Origin: Taudactylus pleione
Taxonomy: Eukaryota; Chordata; Amphibia; Anura; Myobatrachidae
Direction: 5' to 3'
Assembly (NCBI GenBank): GCA_031769625.1
Contig: JAUIMM010000702.1
Coordinates: forward strand, 1,857,001-1,921,000
Length of the DNA stretch: 64,000 nt
Under the pieces are notes generated by a model. The model did not search any database. It was given only the letters and a program-made list of their open reading frames with translations, and had not been told where the DNA came from. Positions 44,436 through 56,764 of the stretch are shown piece by piece. Made by a program: the position numbers and the translations under genes. Position 1 is the stretch's first letter. Every line of letters starts with the position of its first letter.

Positions 44436-45551
44436 AGGGTATATATGTAACTACCTTTTGTGCTGAGGATTACGGCAATGGAGGGGATAAAGCTAAGCCA
44501 GCAGCAGTGGGGAGGTTGCCATGGAAACTGATGTGTAATACTCAGTGGGCGGACAGTGATAGTTGGAGTTGTAGCAGTTAGCCCCGATGTAACATGGCCA
44601 GGTTAGATACATCTAACACCACCCTATATTTGGTGTCAGACTACAATACAATATGGAGTAACACATCTGAATTGAGGGGAGAAATGAACCAGCTAGTTGT
44701 AGATAAGAGGAGAGAGGAGTATTTAGTGAGGATGCAGTAAATAGGCAATTCATTAAAAGGCAACAGAGAAAAAGACTTAGTCTGAAAGATGACAAGGAGA
44801 AAAACAAAAGTATCATAAGTAGATTACTGGGGTGACAGGAATATGAGCAGTGACAAAAATTAGTGTCACCTACTTTTCAGCTTAGCTTTACATACCTGCA
44901 GCAAAGGAGCATATGTATGTAATACAATTAAAGGGGCAATCCTTAAGAGTCAAAATTCATTATAACTACAGTATATGAGAAAATTGTTTTACTAATTGTT
45001 GTTGCCAATATAACATATAGGACTGCATTATTTTCACATCATTATTGGAGAATTCCTCTGGCATTTACTGTATATAAGTGTTGGACAGGAGACCCAAACC
45101 CTGCATCTAAGTAGATCACAGTCAACCACTTGCCTGGTGTGGTCATCAGGCTGGGCTTTCCCTGACATGATCGCATCTGATGTGACCAGTCAGAAATGAT
45201 TACTGGGCAGCTGCTGGAAGATAATGTTCCAACATCTGCCAAGCTCAGTGGGACCTCCCAGCCCCTTTGCATCCTTGTATTCTCCCCCAGTATCTACCAT
45301 GCAGCTGATCACTGCTGATCGAGCAGCCCAACGGCACCCCCCATCCGACAGCTGCAGACAGAAGAAGCCGATGTGGAAATATAAATCAAGCAACTGTCAG
45401 TCCCCAATGAATACCTGGTGGCTACAGAGAGGGAAGAAGTCACGATTATGGATGTCCCAATATATTGGTAATCGATGTTTATAAAAAAATCAATATTAAT
45501 GTTTTGTGTTTCAAAATATATATTGTGTTGTATCAGTTTTAAAAAGATGTT
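44436..45551. other. No recognisable gene
   Basis: Unassigned. 'tttggtgtcagactaca' at 44629-44645 recalls some LTR-element primer sites, but nothing around it supports an LTR element. Confidence 0.3.
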
Positions 45552-45559
45552 CTTGATCT

Positions 45560-45944
45560 CAGGGGCATATCTATAATGGGTGCAGGGTGAATGGCGCACA
45601 CGGGCCCCTGGGTCCAGCGGGGCCCACACCGCACAACCTGCACCCATATTTTTAATACTTATCTCTCTGGAGTCCCACGTCAGCTGTAAAAATCACCTGG
45701 AAAATGGCCGCAGCGGCTATTTTCCCAGTGGTTTCCGCATAGCAGTAGAGAAATCGCCGGGAAAATGGCTGCCGCTTCATTTTCCCGGTGGCCTGCGCAT
45801 GTATAGTAGACTCTGGGCATAGACTAGTGCCCAGAGTCTATTGCTGTGGCACTGCACTCAGTACAATGCTGACCACCCGAGAGAGAGGAGGAGGCCCCAG
45901 ACGGAGACTGCACACGGGCCCCCTCCTCTATTAATACGCCCCTG
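45560..45944. mobile_element. Non-autonomous hAT element (CAGGGGCATATCTATAATGG end)
   Basis: The left end is CAGGGGCATATCTATAATGG and the right end read inward is CAGGGGCGTATTAATAGAGG. The flanks cttgatct (45552-45559) and cttgacct (45945-45952) agree at 7 of 8 bases. The interior repeats 'atggccgc' and 'ttttccc(a/g)gtgg' twice. Non-coding, 385 bases. Confidence 0.88.
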
Positions 45945-45952
45945 CTTGACCT

Positions 45953-46497
45953 CATTCAATCATAAAAAAAAACAACACTTTCTGGGAGTTTTTTTGAAAA
46001 ACTATTAGCCAGTGAAATGGTTAAGGGATTAACTTCAAGTCAAGTGATAACAACATTTATCTAATGCAAATTTAGTAATATATGACGAGTTATTACCAAA
46101 TGTACACCAATGCAGGCTCGGACAGGGCCACTTTGAATTTGGGGTTTTCCCCAGTGGGCCCTGGGGGCGGGAGACACGCCCCCTTCCATGAGTGGGCGGG
46201 GCTTGCAGTTCAGCATATCTCCAGCTTCGCATATTGTACCTGAGCAGGTTATATGTCTGTTGGTGATAATCGTCAGGGCTGGCCACACTACTGCTGTCTA
46301 TATAGATGTTACATCACGCTTCTGTCTCTGAGGCCCTGCCACTTTTTCCTCTGTGAAATCCTGCCCTCTTTTTTCTGTGAAATGCCCCTTTCTCCACTAT
46401 ACATTATCCCTGCACTTCTCCTACCCTAGTCACCTCCCCTAGTGCCTGTTCCCTCATGCTTCCTCTCCACACAGTAAGGTAAGTATATGGGGAGGGG
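45953..46497. other. No gene; fragment of a GGCTCGGAC...GGGCC repeat
   Basis: 46115-46165 (gcaggctcggacagggccac ... cagtgggccctggggg) resembles a dispersed repeat I recall from fish and frog genomes. Its ends cannot be set. The rest is unassigned. Confidence 0.3.
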
Positions 46498-47233
46498 CAG
46501 AGGCATCTTAAGAGAGGAGGGGGCCCATGTGCATTCTCCGTGCAGGGCCCCTCCTCCCTCCCTGATGGCCGGCAGCCGACTGGCGTGGCTGGCCGACCAC
46601 CGCAGAAGCAGTAGACTCTGGGCACTAGATTGTGCCTGGAATCTACTGCGCAAGTGCAAAACAGCGGAAACGTCCGTGGAACGCTAAACGGGGCTACAAT
46701 ATTCTACACGATTTAAGAATAGATTTATGTGGACACATTTTTATTTTCATTTTGTGTTGTATGGTGCAGTGGGACCAGTATACATTGGGTGCAGAGTGTT
46801 CAGTGTGGGGCCCCCTTTGGACCAGAGCCTTTGCTTTCTAGTGCACTGGGAAGATGTCACTGTGTGGAAGGAGAACAGAGCTACTTGCTGGAGTGAGGTA
46901 AGATTCCTGGGGCTAAATGTAATAGGGTGAGAGTTTAAATGTGAGAGTTTAGCAGTAAACTCTCACATTGATTGAGTTGTATTTTCAAAATGGGAAAACA
47001 TCTGGATGAGAGTTTAAATCATGAGAGTTTTTTGAGTCTGAAAAACATGAAAGTCTGCCTGTTCTTGGACCCTATTACATTGTCCAAGTTTAAAAAGTGT
47101 GAGAGTTTACTGCTAAACTCTCACAATTTCTTAATGCTCACCCTATAACATTTGGCACCTGGTTGGGGAGGCTTGCTGCTCAGATGAGGAGATCTATTGC
47201 ACACCGGCCCCCTCGGGTGTTAGTACGCCCCTG
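46498..47233. mobile_element. Possible second copy of the CAGGGGC hAT family
   Basis: The left 'cagaggcatcttaagagagg' and the right 'gtgttagtacgcccctg' resemble the ends of 45560-45944, and both interiors contain 'gggcccatgtgca'-like text. The 8-base flanks (gggagggg / caaacaag) do not match, so the two ends may come from different insertions. A foldback MITE is nested at 46912-47156. Confidence 0.4.
46912..47156. mobile_element. Foldback MITE (GCTAAATGTAATAGGGTGAG ends)
   Basis: The left end GCTAAATGTAATAGGGTGAG and the right end read inward GCCAAATGTTATAGGGTGAG agree with two mismatches. Inside, 'gtgagagtttagcagtaaac' is repeated in inverse near 47100. A similar left end (aaatgtaatagcctgtgag) at 56118 may be a relic of the same family. 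Confidence 0.82.
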
Positions 47234-47417
47234 CAAACAAGCACTTTTCTGATTGAAGTGTTGCGCGGTTGTAGCTGCTCAATTAAATTATTTGTGTCAT
47301 CAATTACTGTAGAAAACGAGCGCTTGTACATGTAATGTGTATTGAAATAATAAAGTAAATTTAAATAGACCACGATTTAATAAACAAAAACCTCCTGTAC
47401 TCACTCGTTGTTTATAG

Positions 47418-48563
47418 CTTTTTTGTGATAGAGTGGTATGGAGTAAGTAGTAAAAGGTAGTCCGGTGAATACGGGGGCATAGGTATTGTAGAAATAGTGC
47501 ACTGTCCCTACTCTTACCCTATAATTGCCGTCCCTCCGGTATCTCCTTTAGCTCTGATGTCTCCTCAGTTCCTTTCTGCCTTGGCGTGCTGTGCCTCCTT
47601 GCACGGCGGTGAGCAGCGTCTTGCTTCTAATGGAATAGAGGGATCAATCGGGCAGCCTGCAAACTGTGTTGTCCCCAACGTGTTTCGTACCATATGTACT
47701 TTGTCAAGGATGACGTCCACTTCCCTGGGGGACCTTTTTATTGCTCCTCCATGGTTTCCTTTGCTATTTTTCTTTCATTAAACTTTATTGGTTAAAACGA
47801 CACTTTGTGTCTTTTTTAAAATAACAATTTCAACTCTAAGTTAAAGTAAAAATATAAAAAATAAATAACTAAATACTTTACTCCAAGTTGAAATAAATTG
47901 GAGAGGGGGCGATTTAGTGAAAGAGTTAAAAAAACACGAAAGTAAATGGATTTTCCTATTAAAAACCCTTAAACCGCAGGGACTTAATATAGACATTGAA
48001 TTAAATGTTTTTTTAGAGTAAAGTATTTATTTATTTATTTTTTATATTTTTACTTTAACTTAGAGTATCCATTTATATATCATTCCTCTGGAACATTATT
48101 AGTTACATTTAACTAACACAGATAGAAACCACAAACATTGAAATTGTTATTTTAAAAAAGACACAAAGTGTCGTTTTAACCAATAAAGTTTAATGAAAGA
48201 AAAAAAGTAAAGGAAACCATGGAGAAGCAATAAAAAGGTCCCCCAGGGAAGTGAACGTCATCCTTGACAAAGTACATATGGTACGAAACGCGTTGGAGAC
48301 AACACAGTTTGCAGGCTGCCCGATTGATCCCTCTATTCCATTAGAAGCAAGACGCTGCTGACCACCGTGCAAGGAGGCACAGCACGCCAAGGCAGAAAGG
48401 AACTGAGGAGACATCGCGCACCGCAGAGCTAAAGGAGATACCGTAGGGACGGCAATTATAGGGTAAGAGTAGGGACAGTGCACTATTTCTACAATACCTA
48501 TGCCCCCGCATTCACCGGACTCCCTTTTACTACTTACTCCATACCACTCTATCACAAAAAAGC
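47418..48563. repeat. Long inverted repeat, arms about 470 bp
   Basis: The left arm 47418-47884 and right arm 48014-48563 are reverse complements with scattered differences; the right arm carries an extra segment of about 72 bases near 48067-48138. The spacer is about 130 bases. Both arms contain 'catccttgacaaagtacata' and a 'cgaaacgcgttg'-type motif (mutated to cgtacc/gtgtttcg in the left arm) and 'cacaaagtgtcgttttaacc'. Mirror-image open frames of about 95 and 131 codons (one in each arm) read the same low-information peptide and are not convincing genes. An 'aagcacttttctga' direct repeat is at 47240 and 48561. Confidence 0.85.
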
Positions 48564-48573
48564 ACTTTTCTGA

Positions 48574-50136
48574 GTTGTGTTCCAAAAGGAAAAAAACTCA
48601 AACCTCAGCTTAGATTTTAAAATATTTGTGTTGTACACAAGACTTTGAGGAAACCATGACATGTTTACGCCAACACATATCTCATGGTAACCTCTAAAGG
48701 TCTCTTTGCTGACCGTGCTAACTGCAAAGGTAGCATGACGTGGAGATCAAAGGACCTTGATGCCAAACAATGTCATGCTGTAAGTACTTTTCTATATACT
48801 CTTGTTTATTAGGGCTTTTTTTGCTAAAGTTTTTTAAAAAAACTCCACATTTTATAATTTTTGTTATAAAAGGTTTATTTGTCATATCCTAGTTAGTTAA
48901 TGTAAAGTTAATCATGATTAATCTATTTTTATTTACTAATTATGCTTCCTCATGATTGTGTTGTTAACAACTAAATTATAGTCACTGAGTAGTGTGTGCT
49001 AGGTGCACGTTCATCCTTCATAGTACTATTCATGCTGCCTCCATAAATGTATACAGCATTACTGTGTCCTCTAACCATTGTCAGTGACAATTATTCACAT
49101 GAAATCCAAATCAGTGTCATGTCATGCTGAAGAAAAAGTGTACTAAAAAGAGGAGAGGATGACAGGCTACAATTATGCACTTGACTCTTTTAAAGTCTGC
49201 AGGGGAACAACAGGCCAATGGAGCATGAATCCCTCTGCTACACAAAGCTCAGATACCAGCATGAGACTGTGTAATAAAAGTTGCTCTTCCACGACATTTA
49301 ATGTTATAAATATTGTACTGGTTCCATCATCCAATCCAGAGATCTGCATGATGTCGAGTATCAACCAATTATTGAGCTGGAGAGAGCACAGCGCTTCCTT
49401 TAGTTACAGGCAAAGGTAATTTACAGTAAACTCCCCATCGACTGATGAGTGTTCCCTCCTAACAGTGCAGGGTAAACCATTAACCATAATCATAATGAAA
49501 TAATGACACAGAGACTTGTATAAGGGGAACGGAAGGTTAGCTTTATTTATTTTTAAACTAATTAAACTATTTAATATATAACTGAACTAACTGATAGAAG
49601 AAGAAAGAAAGACCTACAATTATGGTGGCTCCAAAGACAGATGGCGACTGCTACCGTTTTTCCCGCCACAAGAAAAGCCGATACCAAACAACTCAATGAA
49701 TAAGGGAGGGAGAGAGGGCAGGAAACAGCCAACCAGAGAAATTTCTTTGAAATGGCTGCCAAGCAGCAACTCTGAAATAGCACTGAAAAACCTACCCCCT
49801 GTCCAATCCTATAGGCTAAGCAAACCTAACCCCACCCCACAACACCACCTCACTAAACAACTAGCACTTTCTTGCCCAGAGGCTGACACCCACAGGCTTG
49901 GGTGTTTAATTACCACCATGCATATGAAATGCACTCTGTCCTACTTCTATTAGTTGTGTCATGAAACCTTAGTTGCATTTTTTTATGGAGCTGTTAAATT
50001 AGAAGCAACAATTAGGTGCCCCTTTCCATAATTGTTATTCATCTATGAGTTTATATCAATTAGACATTGTAATTAATCCATTCCATGGAGAGATGTGGGC
50101 TAACTCCTACTGTGATTTAATAAATCACTTTGTATG
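48574..50136. other. No recognisable gene
   Basis: AT-rich unassigned sequence. No element ends, arrays or motif-bearing frames are supportable. Confidence 0.4.
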
Positions 50137-50144
50137 GTCTAAGG

Positions 50145-50348
50145 CACTGGTTATCAAACTCGGTCCTCAGGACCCCACACAGGTCACATTTTCCAGGTTA
50201 CCCAGCAGGTGCACAGGTGTACTCATCACTCACAAACACATTTTAAAAGATCCACAGGTGAAGCTAATTATTTCACTTTTGATTCTGTGATGAGACCCGG
50301 AAGACATGCACTGTTGTGGGTCCTGAGGACCGAGTTTGAGAACCACTG
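50145..50348. mobile_element. hAT MITE, second copy of the family in the copia LTR
   Basis: The ends CACTGGTTATCAAACTCGG and cgagtttgagaaccactg are inverted, with one or two changes. The flanks gtctaagg (50137-50144) and gtctaagt (50349-50356) agree at 7 of 8 bases. It is co-linear with 12333-12535 over its full length (204 versus 203 bases), sharing 'cccagcaggtgcacaggtgt' and 'agctaattatttcact'. Confidence 0.92.
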
Positions 50349-50356
50349 GTCTAAGT

Positions 50357-51232
50357 TAATTTCAATGTTGAACTGGCTGTAAAATAATATCTAATGTTTT
50401 TAAAGGGATGACACAAAAAGTATTAAGATGTTTGGAGGCCGTAAAGCCACCCTGGTTTGATTGGGGGTTAAAATAAATGTCAGACTTGTTTTATTCCGGC
50501 AATAAAAATATTTTACTAGCAATAAAATGGAACCAAAATAAAATGCTCAGATTTAATGTGGGCTTTTTTTCTACTAAAGCAAAATGGTGTAGCTACAGTA
50601 TATTGGGTCACTTCTCTAGACTGGAACATTTGAACCTACTATTGGCTAAAGGGTATAAGCCAAATAATCACCCAGAGCAGATAAAAAAGGAGGTATTGCC
50701 AACCTCACATTAACACACAGAAATAGAAAGAAGCAGCTGCGTTAATATACCCCATAGAAATGATTTGTCAGACCAGTATAATTGTCTATAACAATCTATT
50801 TATATATAAAAATTGTGTAAAAAACAAAAATTAACATTTAGGTTTAAATATCTCTGACACTAATCAAACATATATTTGCGACTGATTGGTAAGCTATACA
50901 TACCTGCAAATCGGCCACTCAATATGTCTGGCCTGACATCACAACTGCTGTGTACAAAATGTGTTGTTGTCATTCAAAGTTTGCAGTAAGCAGCTAAAAA
51001 AACATTAAAAAGTTTAACATAAGCTACAGAACTAGTTAATAAATATATTCTTTTAAGTTCATACAAATGTTCAGGTTTGTATAGTGATTTCGGAGCCATT
51101 TTGGAGAATGATATGTGGCCAGTTTGAGCTTTTTTCTGTTTAAGATAGATCTGCTTCAACCCTACAATGCAGAGGTTATATATTATAACAAAAATAATGG
51201 CGTATGTTGTACATTTTTCAACTTCATTAAAA
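50357..51232. other. No recognisable gene
   Basis: AT-rich unassigned sequence. Confidence 0.4.
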
Positions 51233-51240
51233 CCATCAAG

Positions 51241-51540
51241 CAGGGCAGTAACTAGGAGTGTGCATGCATCGCCCAGGGTGCAGGACTGTCTGCCTGGAAC
51301 AGCACCCTGCATCCAGTAGCAGTACTGCAAAGCCCCCCGTAGAGTCCAAAGGATGCTCCGGCACGCACCGTGCAGCCTGTAGAGCTGTCCGTATCGCCCT
51401 AAGGACGCTCCGAGCAGTGCTCTACTTCCTAGCGCTGGTGGTCCCACCCCCTGGACATGACATCATGACATCACGGATTCGGGGATAGCACAGTGCCTAT
51501 AGAGTTCTGCTCTGGCCCTGCAAACAGGAGTTACCTCACT
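51241..51540. mobile_element. Old hAT MITE (degenerate CAGTGGCGTAACTA ends)
   Basis: The left cagggcagtaactaggag and the right ggagttacctcact (read inward agtgaggtaactcc) look like eroded versions of the CAGTGGCGTAACTA ends at 9318-10889. The flanks ccatcaag and ccatccaa agree at 6 of 8. The inside is GC-rich and non-coding. Confidence 0.6.
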
Positions 51541-51548
51541 CCATCCAA

Positions 51549-54500
51549 CTCCTCCCATTGGCTGGTGCAAAACTTCTGCTTCTCTGCAAATTCTACTAAT
51601 TTCTAAGCTTGCTACAAAGGAGGGAAAGGACTCAGTCATTAAGTGGATCAGTGCACTGCCCATACAGGTTAACCAGAGACAATAAATAGAAACATACACA
51701 CTACATTTCTTCATTTGACCAAAATGTTGAATTTCTCAAAATGAAATAGGTTAGAGTGTAAGTGAAATAATTCCAGCTAACGTTGTGCCAGAGAATTTAA
51801 AATTTACAGATGATACTCGATAAACTATTTCTTATCAATTCACCTGACTTCCAAACGAGTGCAACATGCATCTGTAGGCTAGAGGAGAAATGTCTGTCCA
51901 AAATAGGCCACACTAATATGTTTTCCATGGAATGGTACAATAAGTCTTTAGAAAATTACATTCATAATTAGTAACAAAAATCTCATAAAAGAAAACATGA
52001 CCTGTACTTAGACTTAGTGTAAATATATATATTTTTTTATTTGAGATTTGATATACTAGTGAGTAACATTTATATTGCTCACAGTCATGGATATAGGGTA
52101 TCACCTAAGCCATGTCCCTTATCTGGCAGGAAAATATGTCCTTTGATTCTTGAACGTGGCCCTGTAATTAGTCACATGTACTGAATGCCAAAAGGACCCT
52201 AAAATATAAATAACATCAGGCATGCATAACATTTCCAAAACAAAGTGCCTTTTGTTGTACGTTTGGTGGAATAAGAATTAGGAGATGTCATTGAAGAAAT
52301 ATTTTACCCAACCATTTTATACCTTTGGACTATAGTGTGCTTAATTTGAAAAAAGTTGCTTGACAACAATAAAGTGTTCAAAACCTTATTAAGGGAAGAT
52401 ATGTAAATAAAATAGTAGCACGTCACCGTCATGCAGCCTATTCTACAATAGTTCCGTTTGCACAGATGCAACTCTGAAAACTGACTTCCCGTGCAGTTCA
52501 TATAGACCATAGTCTAAGAACACTGGGGAATGCTAAATTCAAATGCCTCTTATAATTGTAGTGCAGACTGTTGGCCACATTATTTTAGTATAGAAATGTC
52601 CTGTACCCCATTTCATAAAATTAAAGAAGCATATCACCAAAATGTTAGTCTCTCAGTGAGTTATGGTGTTGGGTAAAAGTCCTCTTTTAACATGTGTCAT
52701 GGAGATTGTAAGGTCTCAAAGGCAGGGCCCTAGACCCTCTTGATTCTCACCCCGCACTATCCTGGTCACCAGTGCTTTTTAAATAAATACTACGAAAAAA
52801 GATCCTGGTACTTCTGGTACTCATCCAAACTGCTAAAGGACAAAAAGATGTCCGGCGCTAGACAGACAGGAGGGTCAAGTATTAATGCAGCAGTAAGGAT
52901 AAGAGGTGATTGTCAACCTCACTTGAAAAGACAATACATGAATTACTGCGCTCCAATACTTGTGTGGGGACACTAGTAAACACAAATAATATCAGAAAAA
53001 TTATATTTTAATAGCAAATAATCATACATATATTAAATTATAAAATATTACTAAAAATGCAAATCTGAAAAATAAAAAATACAAATTACAAATTACATGC
53101 GTCTATTATCATAAAATCAAGCCAATAATGCAATAGGAATACATTAAAAAACAATAAAAATAGAAACTACAGCCAATACAGAGAGTTGATCAGGCTTTCT
53201 ATAGAATGTATATTGTGGAAAGTAAAAAATATAGGTCCCGTATAAAACAGCTGTATCTGAGCTAATGTAGCTAATGGTAATGGATATTCCAGATGGTGGT
53301 TAGATTGTATCCATATAGCTACTAATGTTGCAATTAACTCAATGGTATTTTCTTTGAGATTCACTCTGCACACAAAAGCACACACCAGCTCTCCTTTTGA
53401 TTATTACCCCAAATACTGGAGAATAGTCCGTCACCATAGATTGTTAATTGAACAGACTAGATGGCTGGACGTGCATTCAGGCGTCCCTTCCGCCTATTTG
53501 GTATAAAGTCCCGTACATAAACAGACTAGTGCACAATAACGTGAGTAATGCACAGTCGCTGCCAGCCTGTATGAAATGGTGTACCTGTATTAGCGGTCCG
53601 GGCACTGTGCAGCGAGACGGCTTGAAGATGCAACACGCCGTATGCCAGGCGGCTCCCGTGCCCTTGACACCTGCAGTAGCGTGGATGGGATGTCAGCGGT
53701 CAGCGCTCACTGTTATCAGCGCTGAAGTTTCAATCGGCTTCTATCTCCACACTACTCTGGCCGCATGGTGCTGCGGTGAATAGAGGCTTGTATTTGTCGC
53801 CTGCCATGTTGCCAGGTGGTAGTAGGGGAAGAACGGCTGGGCGCTGAGGCAGATAGAATCTCAGATGTTTCAAACAGAGGGAGCAGCCCCATCCAAACTG
53901 CTGGCAAGGGTAGTGTCACCCTGGTTTTGTACTGAGCTGCAATGGACTTGTCTGATGATGTACCAGGAATGAGTGTTAAAATATACTGGAAATGATGGTA
54001 AAAGAGAAAAATGGGGCAGTACTCAGTACCGTTGAGTGCCATCACAAAAAGCGCATTGATTGACTACAGTGTCATTGTGTCATTAAAGTTTGTTTTGATC
54101 CCAGTGCAACAAACTTGTGGGGACCCCTACCAATAAAATTATCAAAATTATATACGGGTGATGTTATTAAAAAGTAAAATGTGTAAGTACTCCCAACAAC
54201 GCAACTGTGTTGGACACTCTGTAATGCCCCCAGTTCAAATTATGCCGCACAGAAACCCCAGTTCACATTACGCCAAAGAACCTATCACGCTATTAATGTA
54301 GCTATGTGTGGGGGCCTCCTGTGTGAGAGGAGGGGAGTACTTGGGCGACCCCCCGGTGGCCCTTTTGTTAATCCAATAATTGGCATTGGGTTACTGATTG
54401 CTATTGTTATTATCCGTCACTCAGTTGTATAGAAATCTCACTGTGTGATTTTTGTTATCCCTCTTTACTGTCAGTTTCACAGTGAATATATATTGCTGGT

Positions 54501-54930
54501 CAAAACTGGTTTAAGTCCAGTGAATAAAATGAAATGCCACAAAAGTCAGCGGTAAACTGCTAGAGGTCAAAAAGATTAAAAAAAAAGGTTGGTTACCAAA
54601 AGAATAGAGATAAAAAATGTCAATTTCAGAGATATTTGTATTAAAAAAAAGGCCTATATCAAGGAACAAGTAATGGATTAAGAATTTACAGCTATTCTGC
54701 AGCAATTACTAAGAGGCTTGCCTGGGTCATGAAACAGCGGGGCTACTGAATACTGGAAGAAGGTCCTATGTCCCGAAGAACCAAAATTTAAGAGAAAACC
54801 CACCATAAATATACTATAATGGTATCCACTATCCAGCATGATCCATTCAGACTGTACAGTATCTGGTGGAGAGTACAATTTCTAGCAAAACATTTGGAGA
54901 CTATAACCTGGATTTTATGGCCTTATTCTA
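51549..54930. other. No recognisable gene; one short dispersed-repeat fragment
   Basis: Mostly AT-rich and unassigned. 52708-52740 (gattgtaaggtctcaaaggc followed by agggccct) belongs to the repeat family also seen at 25565 and 57195. 53440-53900 is less AT-rich and has short open frames without domains. Confidence 0.35.
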
Positions 54931-55105
54931 TAGGGGCATCCACTAGACGATAAAGTTGAACGATAATGATAAAATCGTTCGATAATCATTCGATAATCGT
55001 TCAAACATCATTTGAACATTGTTTGCAAATCGTGCAGTAATTGTTTCTAACGATGTACTATGCGCGCTCCCGCTGGTCGTTTGATCGTCTACTCCATCGA
55101 CTAAT

Positions 55106-55461
55106 GGTGCGTACACACTGGGCGATTAAAGTGGACGACTGAACGATAACGATATCGTTATCGTTCAGTCGTCCACTTTATCGTCCATTTTTAACACAAA
55201 AAAGATGAACGATGACGACGACGCGCGTTCCCGCGGGTCGTTCGTCATCATCGTTCATCGCGCTGACATGCAGGCCAACCTGACGACCTCGTCAGGTTGC
55301 TGCATGTCAGGGAATGGGTGAGAGAGCCCGGCACTGAACGATATCGCTAATGATATCGTTCAGCGGCTGTGCTCAATGTCATGAACGACATTGAGCACAG
55401 CCTGCCGGGGACACACTAGACGATATCGCTCAGGGAGCATATTGTCTAGTGTGTATGCACC
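55106..55461. mobile_element. Nested MITE (GGTGCGTACACACT ends)
   Basis: The left end is GGTGCGTACACACTGGGCGA and the right end read inward is GGTGCATACACACTAGACAA. The interior contains a perfect 54-base palindrome at 55127-55180 and further inverted pieces around 55258-55420 such as 'gctgacatgcag'/'ctgcatgtcag' and 'cgctgaacgatatc'. It lies inside the outer MITE and so is the younger insertion. Confidence 0.75.
55127..55180. other. Perfect 54-bp palindrome without spacer
   Basis: 27 bases on each side of the GAT|ATC centre (55153/55154) are exact reverse complements, beginning taaagtggacgactgaacga. Such sequences can extrude as cruciforms and give hairpin RNA if transcribed; no use is shown here. 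Confidence 0.97.
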
Positions 55462-55753
55462 TTGAATATGCAGGTCAATTTCACTTGATTGCTTACAAAT
55501 CGTTTACACATCGTTCACGCTGAACGATCAAACGATGAACCACTATAGCTGAAAGCTCTCAATCACAGATTAAAACAACATAGTTTATTGTTAGATCTTT
55601 TGCAAATCGTTTGCAAATCGTTTGCAAATCTTTTGCAAATCTTTTGCAAATCTTTTGCAAATTGTTCAGAGTGGAAGATCATATTTCAAGGGAAACTTCA
55701 AGGGAAAATCGTTAAGGGGTTGGACAGGGATAAAATCGTCTAGTGGATGCCCC

Positions 55754-56761
55754 CCATAATTAAGACCTTAAATTCATTCTATAAAGCAGTGATTCTTATG
55801 GTGATATAGGAGAGCAATTTTGGAGATCTTCCCAGATGTGGAGGTGGATCCAGATACTGTAAGCCTGTATTCTCACGTGAGCATATTTTAGTTGGGGGCC
55901 CTCCTTTTTTGAAGAAAAATATATATTGCTTTATGGTATTTTATTCATAATGCATTTATATCTTTATTAAAGATTATGCTCCCGGTGACCAGTATTTTTG
56001 GATACCTGGATTTGGAAGATTGTAAGTATTATCAGATATAATTTTCTTTATGTATGTATGTGATAATTTGGCACCTTATTTAAGGGTTAAGAAGCTGTAC
56101 ATGTTACACTAGGGGGGAAATGTAATAGCCTGTGAGATGCAGTCATCGGTGCTATTCCGGCAAGTCTGTCCAATATTTAAAGCGGAAATCATTTAAAATG
56201 CAAAAACTGGTTGGTTTCGCCTTTAAAATTATTGCAGTAACATTGTCAGAGTTCAAAATATTTTTCCAAGGTACTTGCAATCCAACCTCCTTGTTTAGAA
56301 GCACAGTATATACAGCACAAAGGTCTTATGAGAACTGAAAGTAGTATTTTATACACAAACAAAAGATGCCATTATTTTACTTGCATGCAAAAAATAACAT
56401 TTCATCCCTTGAATTGCAACATTTTTTTTTGCATCACTCATTTTTATTAAAAATTAAGAGTACAATAGAAAAGAAAGAAGGAAGAACATTTGAAATGCAT
56501 CATAAGGAAATAAGGGGTCACTGTAGGATGGATGGAAGTTCATTTAGATTAAAGGTTAAACAATATGGTACTAGGATTGCAGATTATTCTACATCTGCAA
56601 CATACTCATGCCATCTGAGCCATTTTATAATAGGGGAGGCAGGAGAAGTGGACTTTGGCATATATAACACCACCTTTACACCTCAAAATTGATTTCAAGT
56701 TTGACTAGAAACATTTTACTTGTGGGAGGCAGAGGCTTTTTTCCAATTTTAAGCTATAAAC
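55754..56761. other. No recognisable gene
   Basis: AT-rich unassigned sequence. The open frame at 56366-56692 shows no domain. Confidence 0.35.
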
Positions 56762-56764
56762 TAT

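Larger units (their letters stand above)
54933..55753. mobile_element. MITE (GGGGCATCCACTAGACGATA ends) hosting a second MITE
   Basis: The left end is GGGGCATCCACTAGACGATA and the right end read inward is GGGGCATCCACTAGACGATT. The interior is rich in 'aacgat'/'atcgtt' and 'tttgcaaatc' repeats; the latter is tandem at 55606-55665. The unrelated-looking segment 55106-55461, with its own ends, sits inside. The target duplication is unclear. Confidence 0.85.

Noticed and set aside
44436..44700. Gypsy-type LTR end with primer-binding site (TTTGGTGTCAGACTACA)
   Set aside because: Only a short match from memory; no second LTR, no gag or pol sequence and no clear TG...CA border.
47497..48585. Similar 94- and 131-codon frames on opposite strands
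   Set aside because: They are the two arms of one inverted repeat; the predicted peptide has no domain, and the left copy differs in ways typical of neutral drift.
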